Made by a program: the position numbers and the translations under genes. 64,000 nucleotides of DNA from Streptomyces sp. NBC_00582 (GTDB lineage Bacteria > Actinomycetota > Actinomycetes > Streptomycetales > Streptomycetaceae): contig NZ_CP107772.1 of NCBI RefSeq assembly GCF_036345155.1, positions 7,750,001-7,814,000 on the forward strand, read 5' to 3'. Positions 42,649 to 50,451 of this stretch are shown piece after piece. The stretch's first letter is position 1. Each line of letters begins with the position of its first letter. The notes below the pieces were generated by a model. The model saw only the letters and a program-made list of their open reading frames with translations. It ran no database searches and was not told the DNA's origin.

Positions 42649-44019
42649 ATGTCCGTCTCCACCGCTGCCGCCGCCCCGACCGTTTGTGACGTTTCGCGGG
42701 AGCTGCCCGTTCTGGGGCGCGATGTCACCGTCCCGCTCGTCACGGGTGGCGAGGTCACCTACGCGGCGCTCGACTACGCGGCCAGCGCCCCCGCCCTCCA
42801 GCGCGTCTGGGACGACGTGGCGGCCTACGCCCCGTACTACGGCAGCGTCCACCGCGGTGCCGGTTACCTCTCCCAGCTCTCCACGGACCTCTTCGAGAAC
42901 GCCCGCCGGACGGTCGCCGAGTTCCTGGACTGCCGCGCCGACGACCAGCTCGTCTTCACCCGCTCCACCACCGACTCCCTCAACCTGCTGGCCGCCGCCC
43001 TCCCCGCCGACTGCCAGGTCTTCGTCTTCGAGACCGAGCACCACGCGAGCCTGCTGCCCTGGAAGGACGCCCGGGTCACCTACCTGGACGCCCCGCGCAC
43101 CCCGCACCAGGCCGTGGAGACCCTGGAGCGCGCCCTCGCCGACCGTGACCCGTACGGCCCGGCCCTGGTCTGTGTCACCGGAGCCTCGAACGTCACCGGC
43201 GAGCTGTGGCCCGTACGGGAGCTGGCGGCGGCCGCCCACGCCCACGGCGCCCGGATCGTCCTGGACGCCGCCCAGCTCGCCCCGCACCACCCCGTGTCCG
43301 TCCGCGACCTGGACGTCGACTGGGTCGCCTTCTCCGGCCACAAGCTGTACGCCCCGTTCGGCTCCGGCGTCCTGGCCGGCCGTGCCGACTGGCTGAAGGC
43401 GGCCGACCCCTACCTCGCGGGCGGCGGCGCCAGCCGCAAGGTCACCCGGCGGGAGGACGGGGGAGTGGACGTGGAGTGGCACGAGACCGCGGCCCGTCAC
43501 GAGGCCGGCTCCCCGAACGTCATCGGCGCCTACTCCATCGCCTCGGCCTGCAAGGCCCTCACCGAGGCCGGTTTCGACACCCTGGTGGCCCGGGAGCGGT
43601 ACCTGATCGCCAAGGTCCGCGCGGGGCTGGCCGAGGTGCCCGAGGTCAGGACCCTCTCCCTGTTCGGCGACGACGCCCCGCGGGTCGGCGTGATCTCCTT
43701 CGTCGTCGAGGGCTGGAACAGCTCCCACTTCGCCGCGGCCCTGTCCGCCGAGTACGGCATCGGCGTGCGCGACGGTCTCTTCTGCGCCCACCCCCTGGTC
43801 CGCACCCTGCTGGGGAGCGCCCCCCAGACCCAGGGCGAGTGCGGAGCGCCCGAGGCGGCCCCGGGCGAGAAGTCCCTCAACGCCATCCGCGTCAGCTTCG
43901 GCGCGGGCACCCCCGACGAGCACGTGGACCGCTTCGTGGCGGCGGTCCGCGAACTGGTGACCGAGGGCCCGAAGTGGACGTACCGCACGGAGGACGGCCG
44001 CTGCGTCCCGGCGGTCTAG
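42649..44019 (+). CDS. SufS/CsdA-like class V aminotransferase-fold PLP enzyme under SAM-IV control
   Basis: A 456-residue protein from ATG 42649 with AGGAG before it. The class V fold shows L-D-Y-A-A-S-A-P at the start, H-R-G-A-G-Y-L-S, T-R-S-T-T-D-S-L-N, E-H-H-A-S, D-A-A-Q-L-A-P-H, PLP lysine in F-S-G-H-K-L-Y-A-P-F-G-S-G and G-S-P-N-V-I-G-A. A cysteine in D-G-L-F-C-A-H-P-L aligns with the catalytic Cys of group II cysteine desulfurases. Release of sulfur from cysteine or a related thiol is therefore likely, and the riboswitch ties it to methionine/SAM metabolism. The exact substrate is unknown. Its TAG stop is part of the target duplication of the IS481 element that follows. Confidence 0.85.
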   Translation: MSVSTAAAAPTVCDVSRELPVLGRDVTVPLVTGGEVTYAALDYAASAPALQRVWDDVAAYAPYYGSVHRGAGYLSQLSTDLFENARRTVAEFLDCRADDQLVFTRSTTDSLNLLAAALPADCQVFVFETEHHASLLPWKDARVTYLDAPRTPHQAVETLERALADRDPYGPALVCVTGASNVTGELWPVRELAAAAHAHGARIVLDAAQLAPHHPVSVRDLDVDWVAFSGHKLYAPFGSGVLAGRADWLKAADPYLAGGGASRKVTRREDGGVDVEWHETAARHEAGSPNVIGAYSIASACKALTEAGFDTLVARERYLIAKVRAGLAEVPEVRTLSLFGDDAPRVGVISFVVEGWNSSHFAAALSAEYGIGVRDGLFCAHPLVRTLLGSAPQTQGECGAPEAAPGEKSLNAIRVSFGAGTPDEHVDRFVAAVRELVTEGPKWTYRTEDGRCVPAV

Positions 44020-44020
44020 A
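44015..44020. repeat. IS481 target site duplication, left copy (TCTAGA)
   Basis: TCTAGA fits the NCTAGN target used by IS481-family elements. Bases 44017-44019 are the stop codon of the SufS-like gene. Confidence 0.85.
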
Positions 44021-45078
44021 TGTGTTGTCCCGGGACGTTGGTGACACGCGTGCTGGGTGCTTGAACAGGTGAGGGCCTTCCGGGTTCGGTGTGGATCGCG
44101 ACATCTGCACCAACGCTCAGGAGGCCCTCGTGTCCCACCGTAATGCGCCGCTGACGCCGACCGGCAGGCTCCGTCTGGCCCGGTGTGTCGTGGACGACGG
44201 CTGGCCGCTGCGCCGGGCCGCGGAACGCTTCCAGGTCAGTCACACCACCGCCGCACGCTGGGCGAGCCGCTACCGGCAGCACGGCGAGGCGGGGATGCGG
44301 GACCGCTCCAGCCGCCCGCACCGTCAACCGCACCGGACACCGGCGGCGGTGGAAGAACGGGTCGTGCGGCTGCGGCGCGAGCACCGTATCGGCCCACTGC
44401 GGCTGGCCGCCCGCACCGGCGTCGCCGCCTCCACCGCCCATCGCATCCTGCGCCGGCACGGCCTGCCCGTCCTGGCCGCCGTCGACCGGGCCACCGGCGA
44501 ACCCGTCCGCCGTTACGAGCGTGCACGGCCCGGCGAACTGGTCCACATCGACGTCAAGAAGCTGGGGCGGATTCCCGACGGCGGCGGGCACCGCACCCAG
44601 GGCCGCGCCGAAGGCCGACGCAACCGCACCGGGACCGGCTACGCCTACCTGCACACCGCCCTGGACGACCACTCCCGCCTGGCCTACACCGAAGACCTGC
44701 CCGACGAGACCGCCCCGACCTGCGCCGCCTTCCTCACCCGCGCCACCGCCTGGTTCGCGCAGCAAGGGATCACCGTCGAACGGGTCCTGACCGACAACGC
44801 CTGGGCCTACACCAAGAACACCTGGCGTGACACCTGCCTCGACCTGGGGATCAGTCCCCGCTGGACGAGGCCCTGGCGGCCGCAGACGAACGGCAAGGTC
44901 GAACGCTTCCACCGCACCCTGCTCGAGGAATGGGCCTACACGCGGCCCTACATGTCAGACAGCGAACGTCAGGCAGCGTTTCCCGACTGGCTGCACTGGT
45001 ACAACTACCACCGACCCCACACCGGCATCGGCGGCCACCCCCCAGCCAGCCGTGTCACCAACCTGTCCGGTCAGCACA
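44021..45078 (+). mobile_element. IS481-family insertion sequence, complete (1058 bp)
   Basis: The element starts TGTGTTGTCCC and ends GGTCAGCACA. The terminal inverted repeats share TGTG, TTG-type bases and GTTGGTGACACG (left at about 44037-44048, right at about 45053-45064 inverted), so the arms are about 30 bp with mismatches. It is flanked by the 6-bp duplication TCTAGA. Length, ends, target sequence and single transposase gene all fit the IS481 family. The open transposase and perfect duplication suggest a recent or still active copy. Confidence 0.9.
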
Positions 45079-45083
45079 TCTAG
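44130..45083 (+). CDS. IS481-family transposase
   Basis: A 317-residue protein from GTG 44130 with AGGAGG 5 bp before it; the open frame from 44091 is less likely as the start. The N-terminal helix-turn-helix has A-A-E-R-F-Q-V-S-H-T-T-A-A-R-W and a G-M-R-D-R-S-S-R-P motif. The DDE catalytic core has Asp in V-H-I-D-V-K-K-L, Asp in L-T-D-N-A-W-A-Y and Glu in N-G-K-V-E-R-F-H-R-T-L, spaced as in the IS3/IS481 group. The final stop codon TAG lies in the right target duplication, so the element itself does not encode its own stop. Confidence 0.95.
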   Translation: MSHRNAPLTPTGRLRLARCVVDDGWPLRRAAERFQVSHTTAARWASRYRQHGEAGMRDRSSRPHRQPHRTPAAVEERVVRLRREHRIGPLRLAARTGVAASTAHRILRRHGLPVLAAVDRATGEPVRRYERARPGELVHIDVKKLGRIPDGGGHRTQGRAEGRRNRTGTGYAYLHTALDDHSRLAYTEDLPDETAPTCAAFLTRATAWFAQQGITVERVLTDNAWAYTKNTWRDTCLDLGISPRWTRPWRPQTNGKVERFHRTLLEEWAYTRPYMSDSERQAAFPDWLHWYNYHRPHTGIGGHPPASRVTNLSGQHI

Positions 45084-45084
45084 A
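45079..45084. repeat. IS481 target site duplication, right copy (TCTAGA)
   Basis: Second copy of TCTAGA. Its TAG (45081-45083) is the stop codon of the transposase frame. Confidence 0.85.
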
Positions 45085-45117
45085 GGGTTTCTCGCCCGGA
45101 GGCGGTGCTTCGGACGG

Positions 45118-45399
45118 TCAGGAGTCCAGGCCGATCGCGAACGCCGCCTCCAGGTCGTGCTGCGAGTACGTCCGGAAGGCCACGTGCGTGTCGGTGGCCT
45201 CGACCCCGGGGATCTTGCTGATGCTGCCCGGGATGACCTCGGCGAGGTCCTCGTGCTGCTTGACCCGCACCATGGCGATCAGGTCGTACGTCCCGGTGAC
45301 GGAGAAGACCTCGCTCACGGAATCCAGCGCGGCGATCCGCTCCGCGATCTCGGGGATCCGGTCCACGCTGGTCTTGATGAGGACGATCGCGGTGATCAC
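45118..45399 (-). CDS. Lrp/AsnC ligand-binding domain protein (stand-alone RAM domain)
   Basis: A 93-residue protein from GTG 45399, overlapping the stop of the rhomboid gene upstream by 4 bp. It is only the ligand-binding/oligomerisation half of Lrp/AsnC regulators (M-I-T-A-I-V-L-I-K-T, V-F-S-V-T-G-T-Y-D-L-I-A-M-V-R-V and V-E-A-T-D-T-H-V-A-F-R-T-Y), with no DNA-binding helix-turn-helix. Such stand-alone domains can bind amino acids and form mixed oligomers with full regulators. Its coupling to a rhomboid protease is notable but unexplained. Confidence 0.9.
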   Translation of the reverse strand: MITAIVLIKTSVDRIPEIAERIAALDSVSEVFSVTGTYDLIAMVRVKQHEDLAEVIPGSISKIPGVEATDTHVAFRTYSQHDLEAAFAIGLDS

Positions 45400-46136
45400 G
45401 GCTGGTTCTCTCCCTCGGGGGCCGGAGCTGGGGCGGCCCTCACTCTAGTCGTACGGCCGAAACGCGCCCACGCGTAGCCGAACCCCAGACCGAAGCCCAC
45501 CAGGTGCGCCAGATAGGCCACGCCGGGCCCCTGGGGGGCCTGCCCCACGGCCACCCACTGCAGCGCCGCCCAGAACGGCAGCACCACCCACGCGGGGAAC
45601 CTGAGCGGCAGGAAGAAGAGGAACGGCAGAAGACTGGTCACCCGGGCCCGGGGGAACAGGTAGAGGAACGCACCTAGGACCGCGGAGATCGCTCCGGAGG
45701 CCCCCACCAGCGACTGCGGTGACCCCGCGTGCGCGGCCGCGTACCCGAGCAGGGCGAGACAGCCGCAGCAGACGTAGAAGAAGGTGAATTCGACGCGGCC
45801 CATCCGCTCCTCCGTCATCGCCCCGAAGACATGGAGGAAGAGCATGTTGCCGAGGAGGTGCACCCAGCTTCCGTGGACGAAGAGGGCCGTGGCGGGGGTC
45901 AGGACGGCGTGCGCGGAGCCCTCGAAGAGTTCCACGGGCACCACGCCCCAGCGGCGGAAATAGGCGCGCTGGGCGGCGAGCAGCCCGTCCCCGGAGCCGT
46001 ACGCCGGGTCGAGCCCCGAGGCCGGGCCGATCACGAAGACCAGACAGCACAGGGCGATCAGTCCGTACGTCACCGGCGCCGAAGGGCCGCGGAGCGCCTT
46101 GCGGACGGTCCCGCTCCAGTTCCCGATCATGAACAC
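45396..46136 (-). CDS. Rhomboid family intramembrane serine protease
   Basis: A 246-residue protein from GTG 46136 (ATG 46130 is equally possible). Six or seven membrane helices carry the rhomboid signature: H-G-S-W-V-H-L-L-G-N-M with His93 and Asn97 in helix 2, G-A-S-G-A-I with nucleophile Ser147, and partner His211 in A-H-L-V-G-F-G-L-G. It cuts membrane proteins within or near their transmembrane segments. The substrate is unknown. It is transcribed with the stand-alone AsnC-type domain gene. Confidence 0.93.
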   Translation of the reverse strand: MFMIGNWSGTVRKALRGPSAPVTYGLIALCCLVFVIGPASGLDPAYGSGDGLLAAQRAYFRRWGVVPVELFEGSAHAVLTPATALFVHGSWVHLLGNMLFLHVFGAMTEERMGRVEFTFFYVCCGCLALLGYAAAHAGSPQSLVGASGAISAVLGAFLYLFPRARVTSLLPFLFFLPLRFPAWVVLPFWAALQWVAVGQAPQGPGVAYLAHLVGFGLGFGYAWARFGRTTRVRAAPAPAPEGENQP

Positions 46137-46304
46137 AGAGCATGACGTAAGGGGGCAGATCGTCCCACACCGCCTCGCCGCCCGACGGGGCCGTGGGACG
46201 GATGGGCGGCGAGTACCCGCCAGGCCGTAGGGTTACGAGCCATGCACAGCGGGGAGCCTCCGGCGCGACCCGACCGGAAGACCGACACTAGAAGGACAGT
46301 CACG

Positions 46305-46544
46305 ATGACGGTTCCCCTGCCGACCGCGACCACGCGGTGGCGCTGCACCCTCTGCGGCAACCTCACCCGGTTCGACGTGACGCGCTCGTCGAAGGTCGTC
46401 GAGTACGTGCATCTCGACCTCGCCGGTGAGCCGAAGGTGGAGGAGCGCGAGGTGGTCAGTGAGACCATCGAGTCGGTGCGGTGCCGCTGGTGCAACGCCG
46501 TGGATCAGGTGGAACTCGTGGATCGGCCGGGCGCCGGCTCCTGA
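46305..46544 (+). CDS. Small zinc-ribbon protein, 79 aa
   Basis: Start ATG 46305, with GAAGGA 9 bp before it; the open frame extends to 46242 without a good ribosome site. C-T-L-C-G near residue 14 and C-R-W-C-N near 63 form a four-cysteine zinc site around a beta-rich stretch (V-E-Y-V-H-L-D-L-A-G-E-P). Soluble and probably cytoplasmic. No known function. The NYN-domain gene follows 36 bp later on the same strand, so the two may share a transcript and act on RNA together. Confidence 0.8.
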   Translation: MTVPLPTATTRWRCTLCGNLTRFDVTRSSKVVEYVHLDLAGEPKVEEREVVSETIESVRCRWCNAVDQVELVDRPGAGS

Positions 46545-46580
46545 GGGAGCGGGCCCCGCACAGGTATTGGGGTGTGACGG

Positions 46581-47939
46581 ATGGTGGAGAGCGCAGGCGG
46601 GGGGCCGGGCGACGGCGCCGCCGAGATGCTCGACCGTCCGCTGCCCGACGGCGTGCGCCGCCGGGTCGTGCAGATCGTCTCCGACGGCTTCGGCGGGCTG
46701 ACCGTGGGCGAACTGCCCGCCCAGCTCCGGCAGTACGCGCGGTTCGCGCCGAACCGCCGGGCGAAGTTCGCGGGCAACGCGATGGCGGCGGCGCTGGAGA
46801 CGGATCCGCTGTTCCGGCAGCGCATCGCCGAGAAGTTCAGAGATGCCCAGCCGGAGCTGTCCGGCGCCCTGGACTCCGGCTCGCCGACCCCGGCCGCGGA
46901 CCCGCTCGACGTGGCGGCCGCGGCCTATGTGCTGCGGCCCACCGGCTGGGTCAAGCTGGTGACCGCGGCCGGCGAGGAGGCCCAGCGGGCGGACGCCGAG
47001 CGCGCCGACGAGGAGAGCCGCGCCGAACTGGAGCGGCTGCGCGAGGAGCTCGTGCAGGCCCGCGAGCAGACCCGTACGGACACCGAGCGGCTGCGCACCG
47101 AGCTGGACGCGGCGAAGAAGGAAGCGGAATCGCTTCACCGCAAGTTGCGTTCGGCCCTCAGTGACGTCAAGCGCGGCGAGGCGGCCCTGCGCAAGGTCCA
47201 GGGTGAGATCGAGGCCGTACGGGCCGACGGGCAGGCCCAGGTGTCCGCCGCCGAGAGCGAGACCCGGCGGCTCAGGGCGCGCCTCGGAGAGGCCGAGGCG
47301 GCCCTGGAGGCCACCCGGCGGGCGGCCCGCGAGGGACGCAGCGTGGAGGACATGCGGGTACGGCTGCTCCTGGACACCGTGCTCGACGCGGCCCAAGGGC
47401 TGCGCCGCGAGCTGGCGTTGCCCCCGGTGTCGGTACGCCCGGCGGAAACGGTCGATGCGGTCGAACCGGGACGAATGACCCCGAAGGACATCGCGGCGCG
47501 CGCCCTGTCGGAACACGATCCGGCCATTCTCGACCAGTTGCTGGCACTGCCCCAGGCGCATCTGGTCGTCGACGGCTACAACGTGACCAAGACCGGCTAT
47601 CCGCAGATGCCGTTGGAGAAGCAGCGGCTGCGGCTGCTCGGCCAGCTCTCGGCGCTCGCCGCCCAGACCGGAGCCGAGGTCACCTGTGTCTTCGACGGGG
47701 CCGAACTGGCCGCTCCGGTGCTGCTCGCGCCGCCGCGCGGGGTCCGGGTGCTGTTCTCCAAGCCGGGCGTCACCGCCGACGAACTCATCCGGCAACTGGT
47801 GCGCGCCGAGCCCCCGGGCCGGCCCGTCATCGTCGCCTCGACCGACCGGGAGGTCGCCGACGGCGTCGCGAAGGCGGGCGCCCGTCCGGTGGCTTCCGCG
47901 GTGCTTCTGAAGCGACTGTCCCGAACGTCGACGTTGTAG
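46581..47939 (+). CDS. NYN-domain (YacP-like) putative ribonuclease with coiled coil
   Basis: A 452-residue protein from ATG 46581. Residues 18-130 form an Ala-rich helical region, 130-260 a long charged coiled coil (E-L-E-R-L-R-E-E-L-V-Q-A-R-E-Q-T), and 305-452 a NYN/PIN-like domain with H-L-V-V-D-G-Y-N-V-T-K-T-G-Y-P, V-T-C-V-F-D-G-A-E and V-I-V-A-S-T-D-R-E-V-A-D. The acidic residues (D in V-D-G-Y-N, D in F-D-G, D in S-T-D-R-E) are those expected to hold magnesium. This domain is related to YacP/Rae1, which cleaves mRNA on ribosomes. A similar role is an inference. Confidence 0.88.
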   Translation: MVESAGGGPGDGAAEMLDRPLPDGVRRRVVQIVSDGFGGLTVGELPAQLRQYARFAPNRRAKFAGNAMAAALETDPLFRQRIAEKFRDAQPELSGALDSGSPTPAADPLDVAAAAYVLRPTGWVKLVTAAGEEAQRADAERADEESRAELERLREELVQAREQTRTDTERLRTELDAAKKEAESLHRKLRSALSDVKRGEAALRKVQGEIEAVRADGQAQVSAAESETRRLRARLGEAEAALEATRRAAREGRSVEDMRVRLLLDTVLDAAQGLRRELALPPVSVRPAETVDAVEPGRMTPKDIAARALSEHDPAILDQLLALPQAHLVVDGYNVTKTGYPQMPLEKQRLRLLGQLSALAAQTGAEVTCVFDGAELAAPVLLAPPRGVRVLFSKPGVTADELIRQLVRAEPPGRPVIVASTDREVADGVAKAGARPVASAVLLKRLSRTSTL

Positions 47940-47963
47940 GTTTAATGCCCGAATTGGCGGGAT

Positions 47964-48033
47964 CGTCACGCAACGTAAAGTCAAGCGGGTGTCACACCAG
48001 GTGAGTTGCAGGAAAAAACTGCGTTGCGTGACG
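47964..48033. promoter_or_regulatory. 12-bp perfect inverted repeat upstream of the first NlpC/P60 gene
   Basis: CGTCACGCAACG (47964-47975) and CGTTGCGTGACG (48022-48033), separated by 46 bp that contain further small hairpins (GGTG-tca-CACC and GCAG-gaaaaaa-CTGC). It lies upstream of the predicted promoter. It could be a terminator of the NYN gene, a two-site operator or a structured RNA. Confidence 0.6.
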
Positions 48034-48053
48034 TGATTTTTGTGGCTGGGGAT

Positions 48054-48083
48054 TTGAACTGATCACAGCGAGGTCACTAAGGT
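48054..48083 (+). promoter_or_regulatory. Predicted promoter of the first NlpC/P60 gene
   Basis: TTGAAC (48054-48059) and TAAGGT (48078-48083), spacer 18 bp, close to the streptomycete housekeeping consensus. The ribosome site AAGGAG is at 48122. Confidence 0.55.
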
Positions 48084-48136
48084 CTGGTGCTCGAACCTCC
48101 ACACGGGTGATCACTCAAAAGAAGGAGCCCGTCTCC

Positions 48137-49177
48137 GTGGCGTCCCACCGTCGACCGAAGCAGCCGAGCCGCGCACGCGTGACCGTGCTGACCACCGCAG
48201 CCGCCGCTGCCGTCGTGCTGAGCTCCCAGGCCGCCAACGCGGCCCCGAGCGAGAAGCTCAGCAAGGACGAGGTGAAGTCGAAGGTCGACAAGCTCTACGA
48301 GGAGACGGAGCAGGCCACCGAGAAGCTCAACGGGGCCCAGGAGAAGCAGGAGAAGCTCCAGAAGGAGATCTCCACCATCCAGGACAACGTCGCCCGCGGC
48401 CAGGAGGAGCTCAACGAGCTGCGCGACTCCATAGGCCTCGCGGCCGCCGCCCAGTACCGCACGGGCACCATCGACTCCTCCCTCCAGCTCTTCCTGTCCT
48501 CCAACCCGGACGACTACCTGGACAAGGCGTCCACCGCCGACCAGCTCAGCGCCCAGCAGGTCGAGGCGCTGAAGAAGATCCAGGAGAAGCAGCGCGAGCT
48601 CGCGCAGGAGCGCTCCGAGGCCGCCGACAAGCTCAAGGACCTCTCGGCCACCCGCGCCGAACTCGCCAAGCAGAAGAAGGCGGTCCAGGGCAAGCTCGCC
48701 GAGGCGCAGAAGCTGCTCAACACCCTGACCGCCAAGGAGAAGGCCGCGCTGGCCGCCGAGGACGCGCGCGCCAGCCGCTCCTCCGCCGAGCGCGTCGACC
48801 TCGGTGACACGGGCTCCGCCTCCGGCCGTGCCGCCGCCGCCTTCTCGGCCGCCCAGTCCAAGCTCGGCTCGCCGTACGTCTACGGCGCCTCCGGCCCCTC
48901 CTCGTTCGACTGCTCGGGTCTGACCTCCTGGGCCTACGCCCAGGCCGGCGTCTCCATCCCGCGCACCTCCGAGGCCCAGGCCAACTACGGCACGCGCATC
49001 TACTCCCAGAGCGACCTCCAGGTCGGCGACCTGGTGTTCTTCTTCAACGACCTGCACCACGTGGGCCTGTACGCGGGCAACGGCCAGATCCTGCACGCCC
49101 CGCGCACGGGCACGGTCGTCCGCTACGAGTCGATGACCACGATCGGCGGCCCGTTCATGTTCGGCGTCCGCGTCTGA
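48137..49177 (+). CDS. Secreted NlpC/P60 peptidoglycan endopeptidase (copy 1)
   Basis: A 346-residue protein. GTG 48137 is chosen because AAGGAG lies 9 bp before it. A signal peptide (basic start, then Ala/Val-rich core) ends at A-N-A-A-P near 37. A long coiled coil (about 40-210, rich in K, E and Q) precedes a C-terminal NlpC/P60 domain: Cys in F-D-C-S-G-L, His in D-L-H-H-V-G-L-Y, and L-H-A-P-R-T-G. These enzymes cut peptide stems in the cell wall during growth and sporulation, and the coiled coil probably targets or inhibits them as in RipA/FtsX-controlled hydrolases. A paralogue lies directly downstream. Confidence 0.93.
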   Translation: MASHRRPKQPSRARVTVLTTAAAAAVVLSSQAANAAPSEKLSKDEVKSKVDKLYEETEQATEKLNGAQEKQEKLQKEISTIQDNVARGQEELNELRDSIGLAAAAQYRTGTIDSSLQLFLSSNPDDYLDKASTADQLSAQQVEALKKIQEKQRELAQERSEAADKLKDLSATRAELAKQKKAVQGKLAEAQKLLNTLTAKEKAALAAEDARASRSSAERVDLGDTGSASGRAAAAFSAAQSKLGSPYVYGASGPSSFDCSGLTSWAYAQAGVSIPRTSEAQANYGTRIYSQSDLQVGDLVFFFNDLHHVGLYAGNGQILHAPRTGTVVRYESMTTIGGPFMFGVRV

Positions 49178-49260
49178 TCCTCGCGAGGCCCTGATCCTTC
49201 CAAGATCAGGACACGGCACCGCCCGAACGGGCGAATTACGGCAACCCGAAGTGACCCCGC

Positions 49261-49291
49261 GCCCCGCCGGTGACCTGCGTCAGCGGCGGGG
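49261..49291 (+). terminator. Hairpin between the two NlpC/P60 genes
   Basis: GCCCCGCCG (49261-49269) and CGGCGGGGC (49283-49291), a perfect 9-bp stem, loop 13 nt. A second, smaller inverted repeat (CCTGATC...GATCAGG) is at about 49190-49209. Confidence 0.6.
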
Positions 49292-49389
49292 CGTCACGTT
49301 GTGTGCCCGCCGAGGTCTTTGGCCGCCCCCCTGACACGGGGCTACTGTCTGCCGCGTTTCGTCCGCCAGTGGAAGGAGCGCGGCTTCCC

Positions 49390-50412
49390 GTGGGGTCCCA
49401 TCGCCGCCTTGCACCGTCCGGGTTCGACCGGGGCGCCGCCGGTGCCCTGGGCGCGCTGTCCGCAGCGGCCGCCGCCCTCGGCGCCCTGACCGCCGTACCG
49501 GCCTCGGCCGTGCCGCACGACGACACCCGCGCCGAGGTGGACCGTCTCTACGAGGAGGCGGAGCAGGCCACCGAGGCCTTCAACCGGGCCGGCGAGCGCG
49601 CCGGCACCCTGCGCGGGCAACTGCACCGGGCGCAGGACCGGATCGCCCGGCAGCAGGGGCACATCAACGACCTGCGCGAGCAGCTCGGTTCGCTGGCCGG
49701 CGCCCAGTACCGCTCCGGCGGCCTCGACCCGTCGCTGGCGCTGCTGTTCTCCGACGACCCGGCCGACTACCTCGCCAAGGCCTCCGTCCTCGACCGGATC
49801 ACCGCCCACCAGGCCGGGGAGCTCAGGGAACTCCAGCTCGCGCTGCGCGAACTCGCCCAGGAGCGGACCGAGGCCGCCGGGCGGCTCACCGAGCTGGAGA
49901 AGAGCCGCAAGGCCGTCGCCGGCCACAAGCGGACCGTCGAGCAGAAGCTCGCCCGGGCCCGGCAGCTCCTGAACGCCCTCCCGGCCGCCGAACGCGCCGC
50001 CTACGACCGTGCCTCCCGCTCCGGCCGCACCGACCTGCCCGGCCTCCTGGGCGCCGTCCCCGCCTCGGGCCGCGCGGCCGCCGCCCTCGCCGCCGCCCGC
50101 TCCGCGCTCGGCAAGCCGTACGTCTGGGGCGCCAACGGACCCTCCGGCTTCGACTGTTCGGGGCTGATGCAGTGGTCGTACGCGCAGGCCGGGGTGGCCC
50201 TGCCGCGCACCTCGCAGGCCCAGGCGCACGCCGGCCACCGCGTCCCGCTCTCCCAGGCGCAGCCCGGCGACATCGTGACCTACCGCTCCGACGCCAGCCA
50301 CGTCGGCATGTACGTCGGCAACGGCCGGGTCATCCACGCCCCCTACCCGGGTGCGCCGGTGCGCTACGACCCGGTCGGGATGATGCCGGTGTCCTCGGTG
50401 ACGCGGCCCTGA
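49390..50412 (+). CDS. Secreted NlpC/P60 peptidoglycan endopeptidase (copy 2)
   Basis: A 340-residue paralogue of the preceding gene. GTG 49390 (V-G-S-H-R-R-L-A-P) aligns with the start of copy 1 and has GGAG upstream; a start at 49270 would add 40 non-signal-like residues. Signal peptide to about 40 (P-A-S-A-V-P), coiled coil with D-R-L-Y-E-E-A-E-Q-A-T-E-A-F like copy 1 (D-K-L-Y-E-E-T-E-Q-A-T-E-K-L), then the NlpC/P60 domain with F-D-C-S-G-L and A-S-H-V-G-M-Y-V-G. It is more Arg- and Ala-rich than copy 1, showing divergence after tandem duplication. Confidence 0.92.
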   Translation: MGSHRRLAPSGFDRGAAGALGALSAAAAALGALTAVPASAVPHDDTRAEVDRLYEEAEQATEAFNRAGERAGTLRGQLHRAQDRIARQQGHINDLREQLGSLAGAQYRSGGLDPSLALLFSDDPADYLAKASVLDRITAHQAGELRELQLALRELAQERTEAAGRLTELEKSRKAVAGHKRTVEQKLARARQLLNALPAAERAAYDRASRSGRTDLPGLLGAVPASGRAAAALAAARSALGKPYVWGANGPSGFDCSGLMQWSYAQAGVALPRTSQAQAHAGHRVPLSQAQPGDIVTYRSDASHVGMYVGNGRVIHAPYPGAPVRYDPVGMMPVSSVTRP

Positions 50413-50451
50413 GCGGAGCCCGGTCCTCCGGGGCGCCGTACGATCGGGAGG

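Noticed and set aside
44130..45083. Broken host gene caused by the insertion sequence
   Set aside because: The insertion is exactly at the stop codon and keeps the full SufS-like protein; the convergent AsnC-type gene is also intact.
47940..48136. c-di-AMP (ydaO-type) riboswitch before the NlpC/P60 gene
   Set aside because: Hydrolase genes often have one, but I could not find the conserved ydaO core here; only an inverted repeat and a promoter are supported.
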